A stretch of 64,000 bases of DNA from positions 219,002,712 through 219,066,711 of the forward strand of contig CM056997.1 of assembly GCA_029891345.1 (NCBI GenBank), in the 5' to 3' direction. Position numbers and translations under genes: made by a program. The notes below the pieces were generated by a model, which did not search any database, was not told the DNA's origin, and saw only the letters and a program-made list of their open reading frames with translations. This document shows positions 31,825 through 43,116 of the stretch, piece after piece (the first letter of the stretch is position 1; each line of letters starts with the position of its first letter). This DNA comes from Dryococelus australis (Eukaryota; Arthropoda; Insecta; Phasmatodea; Phasmatidae).

Positions 31825-33010
31825 TTCAGAATAATTATGCTTCCCATATAAGATACAAGTTTTTCCCGAATATGAAATAAAAAACAGCATTTATTTTATT
31901 TTTACGACTTAATTCAATCGAAGACAATCCTTTTGGATATCCGTTAATAGTATAATAACTTGGATAATCAACCATATAAATTTTAGCATCAGCAAACAGA
32001 AAGAAGTCACCCGAAGATCTTTGCTTAATAAAAAAATTATTGAAATTACTTGGTAAAAACTGAAACACTTCCACTATCCAAAGTGGCTTATTGATTATTA
32101 TATTGTCATTCAAGCTATTTATCCAAATGTTTTATTGCAGAAATAGACAAATAACTATCAATAATTAAAAACGTTTTGTGTATTTGTTTTTAAACAAATC
32201 AACTGATTCATTATGATCGAAATTATTTTTTGTGGGTGGGACATAGAAGTTTTGTATGTGCTGAATGCCAGCTGGTTACAAATCAAACAATTGATTATTA
32301 AGAATTGTATATATAATTGCATTTTTTTAAATGTTGTAAACCCAATGCATGGCCAATTTCGTGGATCAAAACTGCTAGTAAATTAACTTTATTTTCAGGA
32401 GTGTTTCTCCCTCCAATATACCAATTATCTTGTTTATTGATATTAATTTCAAAAATACAATTTTGTTAATTTGGAAAATATGCATGAGGCAGTGCACTAC
32501 CATGCAAACATAATCTTATCTGAGAAATTCCACGTAATCTCTAATTATGTGGGCCTTGTTTGTATAATATCACTATGTCTGGAGATTGCATATCATAAAC
32601 AAACTTCAGATTTGTGTGTTTTTGCGAAATATTAAAAGCCAGCTCAGCTAACTTTTAAGATGAATTATTTAAATATGCAAAATGCCATTTTAAGATATTT
32701 TTGTTCCATTTTGTGGTTAATAAAATGTCAACAAGTATCTCATCCTCACTCCACATCTTGGTTTATTGATTTAAATTAAGCATTTCTTCATTGTGTTTAC
32801 CATCAATTAAAGAAATCTTATGATATCCTTGAAATATTCTAAAAGAATTCTCGAATTTTTCAGCATAAATTTTTGAAAGTGAATTTGCATCAAACTCTAG
32901 ATATCCATATTCACAAAAAAAGTTGATAAAACATTCTGTTGAATTAACTTTTTGGACAGACAAAACTTTATATTTGTAATAGCAAGAATAATTTTATAAG
33001 TCTTCACTTC
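31825..33010 (-). pseudogene. Matrix metalloproteinase (matrixin), broken, probably virus-derived
   Basis: MMPs are secreted zinc endopeptidases that cut extracellular matrix. On the - strand: a prodomain-like part (32,963-32,765; INFFCEYGYLEFDANS and FENSFRIFQGYHKISLIDG) without a visible cysteine switch; a catalytic domain (32,720-32,300) with WNKNILKWHFAYLN, LAELAFNISQKHTNLKFVYD, WYIGGRNTP and the zinc site LIHEIGHALGLQH (~32,331-32,364; all three His and the Glu present); then FFLFADAKIYMVDYPSYY, INGYPKGLSSIELS and KINAVF (32,010-31,880), a hemopexin-type repeat. Three stops interrupt the catalytic frame and the Met-turn is not seen. No introns are visible, unlike insect host MMP genes; some insect DNA viruses carry MMPs. 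Very AT-rich. Confidence 0.72.
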
Positions 33011-33242
33011 TATACATAATTATTTAACAGCTTGTAAGACGGCTAATCATTTGAAATGTGAAATTCTTAAATGTACATTATTTAATGTGTACCAATTAAC
33101 ATACATTCATTCAATGCACATTTCACCTATGGTGTCCAGTTTGTATTTTCTAGCCCTGAAATTTACACCACCAAAACTCCAATTGGAGAAACACAATCAC
33201 CTCTCTAATTGGCCATCCTATGTATATTTTCCTAATTTTTAA

Positions 33243-33475
33243 GTGGAGAGGTGTTTGGGTATTTTTTTTTTTTTTTTTTTTTATTTTCTTGTACTCCTGG
33301 CGGACGTAGGAAGCGATATAAGTGGGAAAATGTTTCCTAAGTTCCAAGGACCCTACAGGATAAATAAAATACTGGGGCCCAAAACATTTTCTCTTATCTC
33401 TCCTTCTTCATGTATAATTTTTCGTAAGGCCCACTATTCACAGTTCAAATTGTATCAGACTAAGTTATAAATGTG
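33243..33475 (+). pseudogene. Ty3/gypsy-type integrase C-terminal fragment
   Basis: KMFPKFQGPYRINKILGPKT ... HYSQFKLYQ is the usual C-terminal piece of Ty3/gypsy integrases (P-F-GPY-I ... HVS-LK-Y). It ends with a stop at 33,470. Upstream is a (T)n run at 33,260-33,282 and no other pol domain, so only the 3' end of an element remains. The following 0.5-1 kb could be its 3' LTR, but I found no second LTR copy. Confidence 0.55.
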
Positions 33476-36100
33476 GTGCTGCTTCCCCTTTTTTTGTTGC
33501 TTGATGTTTTGATGTATTGTGACGTGTTTGTATCCTTGCACCCCCTTTCCTTCCTTTTATTTTGGTTTTGGCTCTCTTTTCACATTCTCTTTTGCTTTGT
33601 TTCCCATATTGTCCCACCGAGTGACCTGGAGTTGGAGCGCCAGCGTGGCATTGAGGATGTTGACTGGTATCTGGTTCTACTGTGTGATGGGTCGTCGTGG
33701 TTTTCGGAATCAGCCCCTCCTGAGTGTTTCACCCGATAAGATACCCGAGACCCTTGTGCCCGTAAACCACATGGCTCCCTGTTGTACGAACTACCCGGGG
33801 ATGAGATTTTCGTTGATATTTTCTCTTAAAGAAAAGAAGAATATATGATGTGTTGATATTGAGAATATATTGTAGTGTTTGTTTTTGGGCAATTTTTCCC
33901 TTATTCTAAGTCTGAAATCTCTTCTTCTTCTGCATTACTCTGATTCAGAACTTTTTGATCTGTTTGTAAAGATAATTGTGAGATGTCTTTAGGCAGCCAG
34001 GGTGACCATTTTGACACTGACATTCCTCGAAAGTAAATGGGAAGCTCAGGGGAGGGGGTTTAACCAGTGCAGCTGCCCTGATTCTAGTTCCGATAATGAA
34101 CACTTAACGGTGGAGCCGTACTTGCTCGCTTCTGGCAATTCGGTGCCACTCAACTTGTCCCTTTCTTTCCCCAACCTGCCTCCTTGCCCGACGACGTCGA
34201 ATGAAGTAGGGGAAGTTGGAAGGGGAGTCGCCAGTGCAATAGTTTCGTAGCCCCTTCTCGGGGGCACTCTCGCCTTCGGCTTTGTATTGTGATCGTTAAT
34301 TCACTCAGAATACGCCGATTCCGTCAGCCATGGGTTACCTTACCCTCGACAGGAACATAGGATTTTATAGCTTGGCCGCTCATCCCGTTTGACGCCGCTC
34401 ATCACTCAGCGGGGCCATCATTGTGCGATGATCCTTGGCCACTATTTTCTTCAGAGGGCTGCACACCAGATTCAAGAGTAACTTAATTGTGGGTGTTATG
34501 ATTTTTTTTTTCATGTTGGCGCATTTTTTATTTGTAGTGAAAGTGCGGCGCAACGGTGAGGAGAGGCAAGTGGGTGAGTGGAGGAATGCGCCCGTGCATT
34601 TTTGAAGGCATTTATGTTTAGCAGGGGCTTTGATTCCTGGGGTAGGTGTGCAGAGTAGTGGGCTTGACATATTAGTTTTGTACGTAATTTTGCTAGGTTT
34701 GGGTTATAATGAGTTTTTAGTGGTTTTGTCAGTTACGGCGTTTAACATTGAGGGTTTAATTTGCTTGTTTGCTGTGGCCCAATTTTTCTTGCCCATTAAG
34801 TGTCAGTTGGGCATTGAAGCATACCTGCCACTTGCCTTCTAATGATTAGTCAAATTTTTATGTGTGTTTGTAATTACGTTTTAGGAAGGAACGCATTGGA
34901 TGGCTACGGGTTTAAATATAATTAGCTGCCATGCTATCGACTTTGTTACTTTATGCAGTTTTAATTTGTCATGTGTTGGTTTTAAATAACGTAGTACTTT
35001 ATTGGGTCGAGGTTTTCGACTGTCACTTGGTTCAAAACTTAAATATTGGGAACCTGATTTTTTAGAATGATTTGTGGTGTTAAACACGCCTTTTACTGGT
35101 GCCTAGTGTAAAGGGAATAGTCAGTTTACGATACGCAGTTCCATGCGAAACTTGAGAGGGCTTGTTCATGTGTGTACCTTGCTTTGATGATGTAAAATAT
35201 GGTTAATGTTAAGCGACTTCTGTCATTGGCTATCGAATACTAATTTGTTAATTTTCTAATATTGAGAAACCCCATTTATTGTCACAATTTCATTAGGAGG
35301 CTTTTATTTGGCAGGTAGCGCGATGAGGTATGGACCTGCCTTAATGAAACTAAATTTTTGCTCGCACGCAAATTTCTGAAAACTAGTTTCTTTAAAATGT
35401 TTATTAATCCATGTGGGCATAGGCTTTTAAAGTGTTTACCTACATGAGTGTAAATGTATGGTACTAAATGACTTGGCAAATATAATGAGAGTGCAAGAGA
35501 AATTTTTGGGAGCTTTTGCCAGTTTTTTTCTCTCTTCCACGATTTTGTAGTGGTGGTTGTAATATTTTGCCATTATCTAGGGATATTAATTTTTTGCTAT
35601 ACTCCTGCCATATTAAAGGTATTCAGGGTGGTTTATCAACCAATTAATATTAAGCTTAGATCGTCTAGTGACACTATTGTTGAACGGAATTGCCAGTGTT
35701 ATGAAAGTGTCGTTTATTGTAACAAGAATGTGCATAAATATGTATATTTGCTGGTAAAATGTTTTAGTTGGAATTGTGCTTTCATATTTGAATTTTCGGG
35801 TTAAAAATTATATTTGCAATACATTTTATATATAGATATGACTTTGGCTCTATTATTTGTTATTTGTAAGTAGTATATGAATTCTTGTACAGTTATGCCC
35901 ATATTTACTATATCTGTAAACTGCTAATCTTTGTTATACTATTGATTCTTTTATTAATACTTATCTTAATATTGAATAAATGTTATAGAGATCTTTCACA
36001 TCTGAGAAATTAATTACGTTCACGATACATTGCTGTATTATATTTTATGTCAATATATGTACAAATGTACAATCTGTAAAATGGTTACCAATATTTATAG
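33476..36100. other. No supported gene; possible 3' LTR and unassigned sequence
   Basis: A stretch at 33,590-33,850 is open in two frames with weak protein character, and 34,040-34,440 is relatively GC-rich with palindromic bits (CCGCTCATCCCG / CCGCTCATCACTC). From 34,600 to 36,100 it is AT-rich and empty. I recognise nothing. Confidence 0.4.
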
Positions 36101-36104
36101 TTAA

Positions 36105-36660
36105 CAAAGCCTTTCATGCGTGCAGTACACGTTCCAGTCGCTGGTATTTCGGTTGCTGGAGCGATTTAAAATAAACCTGAACATTCTCAAACTGACGGCT
36201 GTTAGGTTCTCGCAGCAGGCTCAGTAGGATGCATGCCTTTCCACGATCCGATGGGTACGCGGTAATGTATCTCACTGTATTCGTCCACGTCGCGATGGGT
36301 GGAAAATATCTTTATCTTCAGCATGCAAGTGTATGGATAAAGTAATATCATGCTCTATATAACGTATGTTACCACTACTATATTGTGGTGTGTGCGTTGC
36401 TGATTGCACTGAGCGGCGTTGATTGCAGTGTGTGAAGTACTGATTGTGGTGGATGTGGTGCTGATCGTGGCACGTGCAGTGCTGATTGTGGGGCATTTGG
36501 TGCTGATTGTGGTGCATACTGTGGTGATTGTGGTGCATGCACTGCTGATTGTGGTTCATGTAGTGCTGATTGCGGTGCGTGTGGTGCTGATTGCAGTGCA
36601 TACGATGCTGATTGTAGTTGCATAGAACCTTTACTACATGTTTTAGAATATCTCTTCAAA
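36105..36660 (-). pseudogene. Polinton packaging ATPase, N-terminal fragment with repeat expansion
   Basis: Reading left from 36,660: MKRYSKTCSKGSMQ, then a run of six-residue repeats (QSALHEPQSAVHAPQS type), then STPQYSSGNIRYIEHDITL, LHAEDKDIFHPSRRG and, in other frames, ILLSLLREPNSRQFENVQV and FKSLQQPKYQRLERVLHA. These match the 0.2-0.5 kb ATPase remnant (LIHAEDENIFHESRHGS, LLSLLNEKNG, YSKLLQQPKCWRL). The P-loop stretch is damaged. It stops at ~36,105, before Walker B. The left-arm promoter of the inverted repeat at 36.7-37.6 kb points into it. Confidence 0.75.
36400..36620 (-). repeat. 18-bp tandem repeat within the ATPase N-terminus
   Basis: About twelve units of GTGCTGATTGTGGTGCAT (+ strand); on the - strand in the ATPase frame this gives QSALHAP-type hexapeptides. 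A proline-rich stretch occupies the same place in the 0.2-kb copy. Confidence 0.85.
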
Positions 36661-36845
36661 ATATAACTTTGTGTAAACTGCTTTTTGCAGAAATCTCACT
36701 GAAATGATGTACTTAAATTTTTTATCCTGCAGGTCGTTATTTCATGTCATTGCATGCTGTGAGCTGTAAATGAATTACTGCAGAAGCGACAAAGCAGATT
36801 CATCATTAGCATTTTACATTTGCTCTGTTCTAAGTCTGGAATGAT

Positions 36846-36881
36846 ACTGAAACAAAAATGTATAAACGGGATGTATTTATA
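36846..36881 (-). promoter_or_regulatory. TATA plus TCAGT initiator, leftward
   Basis: On the - strand TATAAATAC (36,881-36,873) followed by CCCGTTTATACA and TCAGT at 36,850-36,846, with 33 nt from the first T to the initiator A. It reads into the ATPase fragment whose frame begins at 36,659. Confidence 0.6.
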
Positions 36882-37389
36882 GTTTGGTGAAATCTCGATA
36901 GCAAAATCGATACTGGCGACAACCTGTTAGCGATGATGCAGGTTGCGGCTCCATGATCGTCGAGGTCAAAGGCAGACGTTCGTATTCACAATTCATCTTT
37001 GAGGTATGGGAGCACGCTGAGAATAACCAAACAAATACTTGTTCGCTCCAGATGAACACACACCGGTACAAAATGTATTCTATTTATAATTATGTATATT
37101 CCTATCATATATATATACTGTACATAACTAGGTTAATTCCTATCTTATATGTACATATATTCTATTTTTCCTTATTCTGTCCATTAAAATCCTATATATA
37201 TGTCAAAATGTGAATGTGTTCTTTTGGAACAAACAGTAATTTTTTGGGGTTTTCTCAGAGTGCTCCATTCCTCAATTAATTGCGGATACGAAGACATGCC
37301 TTTGACTTCGATGATCATGGAGCCATGACCGGCATATCCACTAACTGGTTTTCGCCAATGCCGATTATGCGATCAATTTTCCATCCAAG

Positions 37390-37425
37390 TATAAATACAC
37401 CCCTTTTATACATGTTCGTTTCAGT
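37390..37425 (+). promoter_or_regulatory. TATA plus TCAGT initiator, rightward
   Basis: TATAAATAC at 37,390-37,398, CCCCTTTTATACA after it, and TCAGT at 37,421-37,425: the same 33-nt spacing as the leftward promoter. No coding similarity follows within 300 bp on the right. Confidence 0.6.
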
Positions 37426-37789
37426 ATCATTCTAGACTTTGAACAGTACAGACGTAAGATGCCAATATTACATCTGCTTTGTCACTTCGGCGGTAAAGCA
37501 TTGACAGTTCTGCGCAGCATGCGACGACATGAAATAATAACCTGCAGGATGAAAACTGAAAGGGTTTCATATCAGTGCAATTTCTTCCAGAAGCAGTTTA
37601 TTAATTGTAATTGTCTGTAACGTCATATGCTTGCTGACTTTTATGTATTGTTCCTCGAGTTTTTTTCAAGGTCATTCAATATCATAGGTCGAGGTAGTTT
37701 GCATCAAATAAGGGGGTAGTAGTATGTAATGTAATATGCTTCTTTACATTTATGTATTTTTGTTGAGTTTTTGTTTTCATGTTCAGTCA

Positions 37790-38510
37790 AGTTCATGGAT
37801 AGTGGCTTCCAATGTGGCGGATAGGGGATATCTACAAAGATGGTGGCCTGCAGTAATGTATAAACAAATGAACGAGAAGGTCATGATAACGGAACGAGTA
37901 AAGTGGAAGGGAGTGAGGGTGAGGGAGTCAGTCGTCTGCTGAGTGTGGTGCTGGGGGGATCTTCGAAAATGTAAGATTTTGAAATATTTTTTAATAAATA
38001 ATTTTTATCATTTTAAAAATAAATATTAAATAATATTTGTTATACATTTCTAATCATTCTTAATTGTACGTTTTTCGGATTTGTCTGGAATTTTTTCGAA
38101 TTTTTAGGATTTTCAATGTCAAATCTCATAGCCAAGGTAAAAGGTCATGACTGGTCAGCTTGCCCTGACCCCAAGGTAGCCTGGATCACAATTCTGTCTC
38201 GCCTGTTCCTGGGAAAATTGGAAATTTCTGGGGGTTCCTTTTATACAATTTATAAATGATGTCTAATAATTTTTTAACAGTTTTGTAATAATACATTTTT
38301 AAATTTTTTTGGACTCTATGGATTTTTAATTTTGTGTATTTTGAGGGTTTTTAATGATTTTTGTTTTGTTTTGGTTTTTGTGCCAAAGTTCAAGTTAAAG
38401 GTCGAAGGTCAGGGTAAATTTTATTGGTCACGAAGAAAAGGTCAATGACTGCCAAGATGGAGGATGACGATGTCACAATGTGGTGGCTCCAACGAATCCG
38501 ATACCCGATC
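37790..38510 (+). repeat. Dispersed AAGATGG-rich repeat, copy 3
   Basis: Matches copy 1 (3,230-3,890) over its start (CAAAGATGGTGGCCTGCAG, CAGTCGTCTGCTGAGTGTGG) and end (GGTCAATGACTGCCAAGATG), with an AT-rich middle. Same orientation as copy 1. Confidence 0.55.
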
Positions 38511-41279
38511 ATCTTGCGCCAGAAACACTATAATCTTACTACTATTCGCGGATAAACACTTGTGGTACGTGAAATTTGAATTCATCCAACCACGAAACTG
38601 CATGTGAACCAAATTGTTTTGGAGTATAACTACTGGTCTTGAATTTTTTTCGCGAAATACGCTTGTCCGTGTATCATGTAGCTGATGCGCCTACTTCAAA
38701 TGAACCGCTATGCTATTTGCCAGAGACCTGCAAAATTCGCGTTATTATTTGGCAGCAGCCTTTTGGCGGTTTTCATTGGCAGACGACTTGTGTGGCTCAC
38801 CCCAAGGATACGTTGAGCCGAAAGGAAAAGCTCAAATGTTGAGCACCAATCTCCACTAAAGCTGTCACACAGGAAAATGATGACGTAAATTCGCCAGTAG
38901 CCAACGACATCGTGAATTGCCGTCAAAAAGGTACAGGACAGTGTAGTCCAGGGTTTTAATAATGCGAATTTTGCACGTCTCTAGCTATTGCGCATCTGTG
39001 TACTTATATACTCTATGACAGTAACTCGCGAAACACGCAGGTCTTTCACCTCTGTACAAGGAGGTATTCTGCGTCAGTACGTTGCGCGACTCCGCCCTGC
39101 CCAAAATCCCTCTCAGACCACAATTCCACGTGGACTTCGTCCAGCTCTCGCTGTGCGAGCGGAGAAAATTGACCACGATACGGCTTCGGCCAGAAGACCG
39201 TGCTAGTCACCTGCGTGCACTGCCAACCTTTCATCCCCCACTTCCTCATCCCCCCCCCCCCACCCACACCTCGATCTATCCAACAAACTACCTGCGCGGA
39301 GGAGGAAATTGAATTCGTGAGCGCTCTCCCGACGAGAGGAAAGCAAATCATTTTGAACTTTCACTGCTGCAAAGACGACAGCCAGCTTCCTCCTTGTAAA
39401 GGCCTATTAATTTCCTACCAGGAACGAGCTCGAAAATGTAGAAGGGTGGACAGCAGAAAGGGGCGAAATGTTAAAAAGGTGGGGGGGGGGGTGGGGTTGA
39501 GGAGTGCTGCAGCGCAACGTTTATTTCTGCCTCTTCTTCTGCTGAAATAACGTAAATTGGTGTTATTGGCGGGAGCTCGTGATTTGCAAATGGCGCCTCC
39601 AGAAGGCGAGAGAAACTGGCGGGAAAACAAAGGTACAGAATAGCGGTTAATAATAGAATTCTGTACTCGGTACCGGTGTGAAATGAGGGGTGAAGGGTTG
39701 TTCAAAGACAACTGGGCGAGGCGCTTCAATCTCGGAGAGACAAAAAAGTAAACGTCGTTGGGTTCCCAAGACTCGTGACGTTCGCTCGGCGACTGATTTA
39801 GCACTCCCACATGTGAAGAATGTGGAGATTTGTGCGGCTCTTAACAGCGAGTTCTTGAGAGGCCCCACATGTGGGGAAGTATCCTATTGCAGTGGGGTAA
39901 ATTCCAGTTGGCATACGTTACATTTGAAAAAGCTTTTACTCATATAAACAGTACAGGATTCCTCCCAATACGAGCTGCACTCACTGCACATAACACAGTC
40001 TTAGATAGAGGTACTTCGTACATTGCAATACATCCACCACTGAAGTACATAGTCCACCTTACCACAGCTTGCAATATCTTTCTTGTCATTGCCAATTTGC
40101 ATTTTGCTCCAACGCCTTTGATTGCCAAGCTTACTTACTGATTTATATGTTGCCTTCATTTTGTTTATGTTAGGCCTATTTTTTTTAAAATTTCACTTTG
40201 TATTGACAGCAAATTATCCTACAGTGATGATGTATCTGAGACCGTTTCTTTTATGGGTGACTAGCTATTGAAATAGGCTTGATTATCTCTGGCGAAACAG
40301 AACACTTTACAAGGGTGGACTCATTCCTAAGACACGTATTGGAGGAGACATCAGTAGAGTTACTTGAAGTTAACTCTTTACTAAAATTGTCATGACCACT
40401 TTTCGTACGCCTGTGAAGGTGGTGGCTCCACTGTCAACTGTGTTTCCGATAACGACAGCTACGATTGATTTTGCTCTAACTATTAACCTTGGTAGAGGCC
40501 GGTGTCTCCTCTCATATTCCTTGCTCCCCTAGCCTGGTTCGTCACCATTCTTGAGTTTATTTAAAATGTTACACGACCTGCCCTCGGTCGATTCTACCCT
40601 TCAAACATACTGTTGTCTATATCAGTGGCAGCGGCAACATCAGTGAACATTTTTAGCAGTGATGTGAGGCATTTTGTATTGTTTGGAGAGCTGTAGGTGA
40701 CGAGTCAAAGTTTCCTACCCAGGAGTTAACTCAATGGTTAACTTTATGATAACATTGGCACTGCTATTAAGGTGAGTCGTGGGATTGTGGTTTGATTGGA
40801 AAGTGTTGGAATTAATTTGTTGAACTTGTCTTTGGGTCGTGCGTGGATAACTATGTAATTTTTTTTTTGGACAGGCTGTTAGTTTCATGTTAGATATTTT
40901 GCAGCACAACAATTTACAATAAATTGGCTGTAATTTTGATGAAATATCTTACATAAAATGTTTTATTGTGCGTCAGCCTCAGTCCAAGTTATCTGCCCAA
41001 GTTTATGGTGGTTTAAATTAAGTTAATATTGCCAATCAGGAGCAATAATATTGAGTGGTTAAGAGGAATGCTGTTGGCTATTTTGCGATTGTAGGGCTCT
41101 TATGTAACTAGTTTGATGTGTTCTTTCGCGACTTCGTTTTCCACTGTATGTTTTGAAATAAATATTAATACAAATTTAAAGGGCTGAGCCACGAATAATA
41201 GGCTGAACCCTATACTAGGCACATTAGTTAATGTTACCTAACGGGCCAAACGGTTTTGGCTAGTGGATCTGGACCTTGG
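38511..41279. other. No supported gene; GC-rich patch with poly-C and poly-G runs
   Basis: 38,950-39,900 is GC-richer than the rest, with a C run at 39,250-39,262 and a G run at 39,480-39,491. Many overlapping short frames exist there in several phases, none with family features. It may be relatively unique sequence, possibly a host regulatory or untranslated region, but I cannot show this. Confidence 0.35.
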
Positions 41280-41860
41280 CTGACGTCACGCGACCATCAT
41301 ACACCACCATCTTTGTAGAAAGTATGCTGGACCGCCATCTTTGTAGCCTGTGTGCTGGTAACCAAGATGTCGATTATTCATGATCTTACATTCCGAGGTT
41401 TTTCCGAGCGATCCCATTTTTTTTCTATCATTTCCTTCTCTCTTTTTCTCCGATGGTTTTCTCCGAGTACTCTCATTTTGTTTCTTTTGCATTATTTCTT
41501 TCTCACGTTATTTCTTTCTCTTACTTCTTTTCTCGTTCTCTTTTTCTCTCTCTCTCCTTTCTCTCCATCATATCCATTCGTCCATCATATGTTTACATTG
41601 GCTGTTACTGGAGGCCACCATCTTTGGTACTGTAGGTCACCATCTTTGTTTACATTAACATTGAGGCTACCACTTTGGTTTTTAATTTGTCATATGATTC
41701 CCCCATTAGTTACGGCTCTAGCCACTAGTAGTGCCACCATATTGGTTGTGGCTTTAACCACTAGGAGCACTGGTGGCACTCTTGTTTGATTAGTCGATTT
41801 TGCATGTGCTCGGGCGCCATATTGGTTCTGGAATTGGTTGCTAGGGGCACTGAAGATACC
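41280..41860 (-). repeat. CCATNTT-rich repeat, copy 4
   Basis: CACCATCTTTGTAG, CGCCATCTTTGTAG, CACCATCTTTGGTAC, CACCATCTTTGTTTAC, CACCATATTGGTTG and CGCCATATTGGTTC lie at 41,308-41,825, around a pyrimidine-rich (TTTCTCTC) centre at 41,400-41,570. Relationship to the other copies rests on motif sharing and is less certain. Confidence 0.45.
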
Positions 41861-41865
41861 AGCTG

Positions 41866-41940
41866 GAATAGTGCGGGATCGACCTGCCAGACCTTGGGTC
41901 GCCAGACTTATGCCTTAGACCATTCGGCTATTGGGACATT
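41866..41940 (-). other. tRNA-like unit
   Basis: On the - strand: GTCCCAATAGCCGAATGGTC (A box) ... GGCAGGTCGATCCCGCACTA (B box). The acceptor ends do not pair cleanly; probably a SINE head or tRNA pseudogene. Confidence 0.45.
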
Positions 41941-41944
41941 TGCT

Positions 41945-43116
41945 GTGACAAGAGTTTATAAGTAGTATATAGCTTGAATATGAATAAATAATACATTGCC
42001 TCTCATTAAAGACATTACGTTTTTATTTCTTATGTAATTTTTAAGTATTTTTTTTACATATCTATAATCTTTTTCAATAATTTTTAATTATGAAATTTAT
42101 TTATCTTATGTAATTTGTAATGTTTTTTATTTACATATCAATATTTTTTAAGTTTATATACAAATCAATATATTTTAAGTATTTATTTTTTATTATATAT
42201 ATTGTATTTCTTATTAAACATTTAATTATTTTATTTACAAATCAATAATGTTTAATTACTGTTTAGGTAGTTATTTTTTATTACGTATTTTTCATTTTAT
42301 TTTTATTTTGGTTTAACTTACACTAATATTATTTATGTTTTAACTTATATAATTTTTAATTATTTATTTATTTAATATGTTATTTTTGTTTCTTATATTA
42401 TTTTTAATTATTTTGATTTTACTTACATATATATTATTTAAGATTTAACTTATAAACTTTTTAAGTATTTTATATATAACATTTTTATTATTCTTTATAG
42501 TGTATCGAGTGATGTGTCTTCATATTCGTATTTGTCAGGTACATAAGAATATATCATCATAACATATGATTAGAGACTATTACAAGTGCCATATTGAATT
42601 TTATTATAAGCATATATAAAAACTTTTTAGTAAATACATGCCAAGTGTAATATATTACGAACATTGATTATTCGCACTTTTTCGATTTTTATTTACATGT
42701 AATATATTTTTTAATATACTAGACATATGTAAGTAGGGACTTCAATGTTGAACTTAGAAAAAAAATATTTCATACTAGTCTGTAATGTAATACTTGTAAA
42801 TTTTTTCGAACACACCATCCCATAAACAGTTCAGTATCCGCTTCACCTAACCTAAGATAACCTAACCTAACTTAATTTATCCTAAGATAACCTAATCCAA
42901 TAATTTTGTAAGAAGTCTGAATATATTTTATATTTCTCTCGACATTCACTTAATCACCACCATACTCTAGTCATCGCAAGACCCATCTTCACCTCCCCTC
43001 TTTACTCTCTTACTTAACAACCATAATATATTGTACTGAGTACCAAAACATATATATATAGTATAATTCACCATGACATTAACTTGCCATATTCATACTA
43101 CTAACAATACAAACCA
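41945..43116. other. Very AT-rich, no gene; short CCTAACCTAA motif
   Basis: 41,990-42,480 is nearly all TTTTATTTATTTAA-like sequence. CCTAACCTAAGATAACCTAA occurs at 42,850-42,900. No gene seen. Confidence 0.5.

Larger units (their letters stand above)
36676..37600. repeat. ~355-bp inverted repeat with two divergent promoters
   Basis: Left arm 36,676-37,035 and right arm 37,247-37,600 are inverted copies with ~80% similarity by eye, spacer ~210 bp. Shared words include CTCCATGATCGTCGAGGTCAA / CTCCATGATCATCGAAGTCAA and TATAAATACATCCC / TATAAATACACCCC. The arms carry the Polinton ATPase promoter, so this may be a head-to-head junction of two Polinton ends or promoters. Confidence 0.8.

Noticed and set aside
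33473-33848. Two overlapping + strand frames after the gypsy integrase tail, considered as an env gene
   Set aside because: No cleavage site, fusion peptide or Cys pattern visible, and the frames are short and parallel; more likely LTR or non-coding.
41352-41789. 145-codon + strand frame rich in Phe/Leu/Ser
   Set aside because: It arises from a TTTCTCTC-type pyrimidine tract within a repeat; low complexity, no domain.
42847-42900. CCTAACCTAA runs that resemble the insect telomere repeat (TTAGG)n; similar at 49,389 and CCTAA words at 63,340-63,530
   Set aside because: Only two or three units, interrupted, and embedded in interstitial repeats; AACCTAACCT-type words are common in insect genomes.
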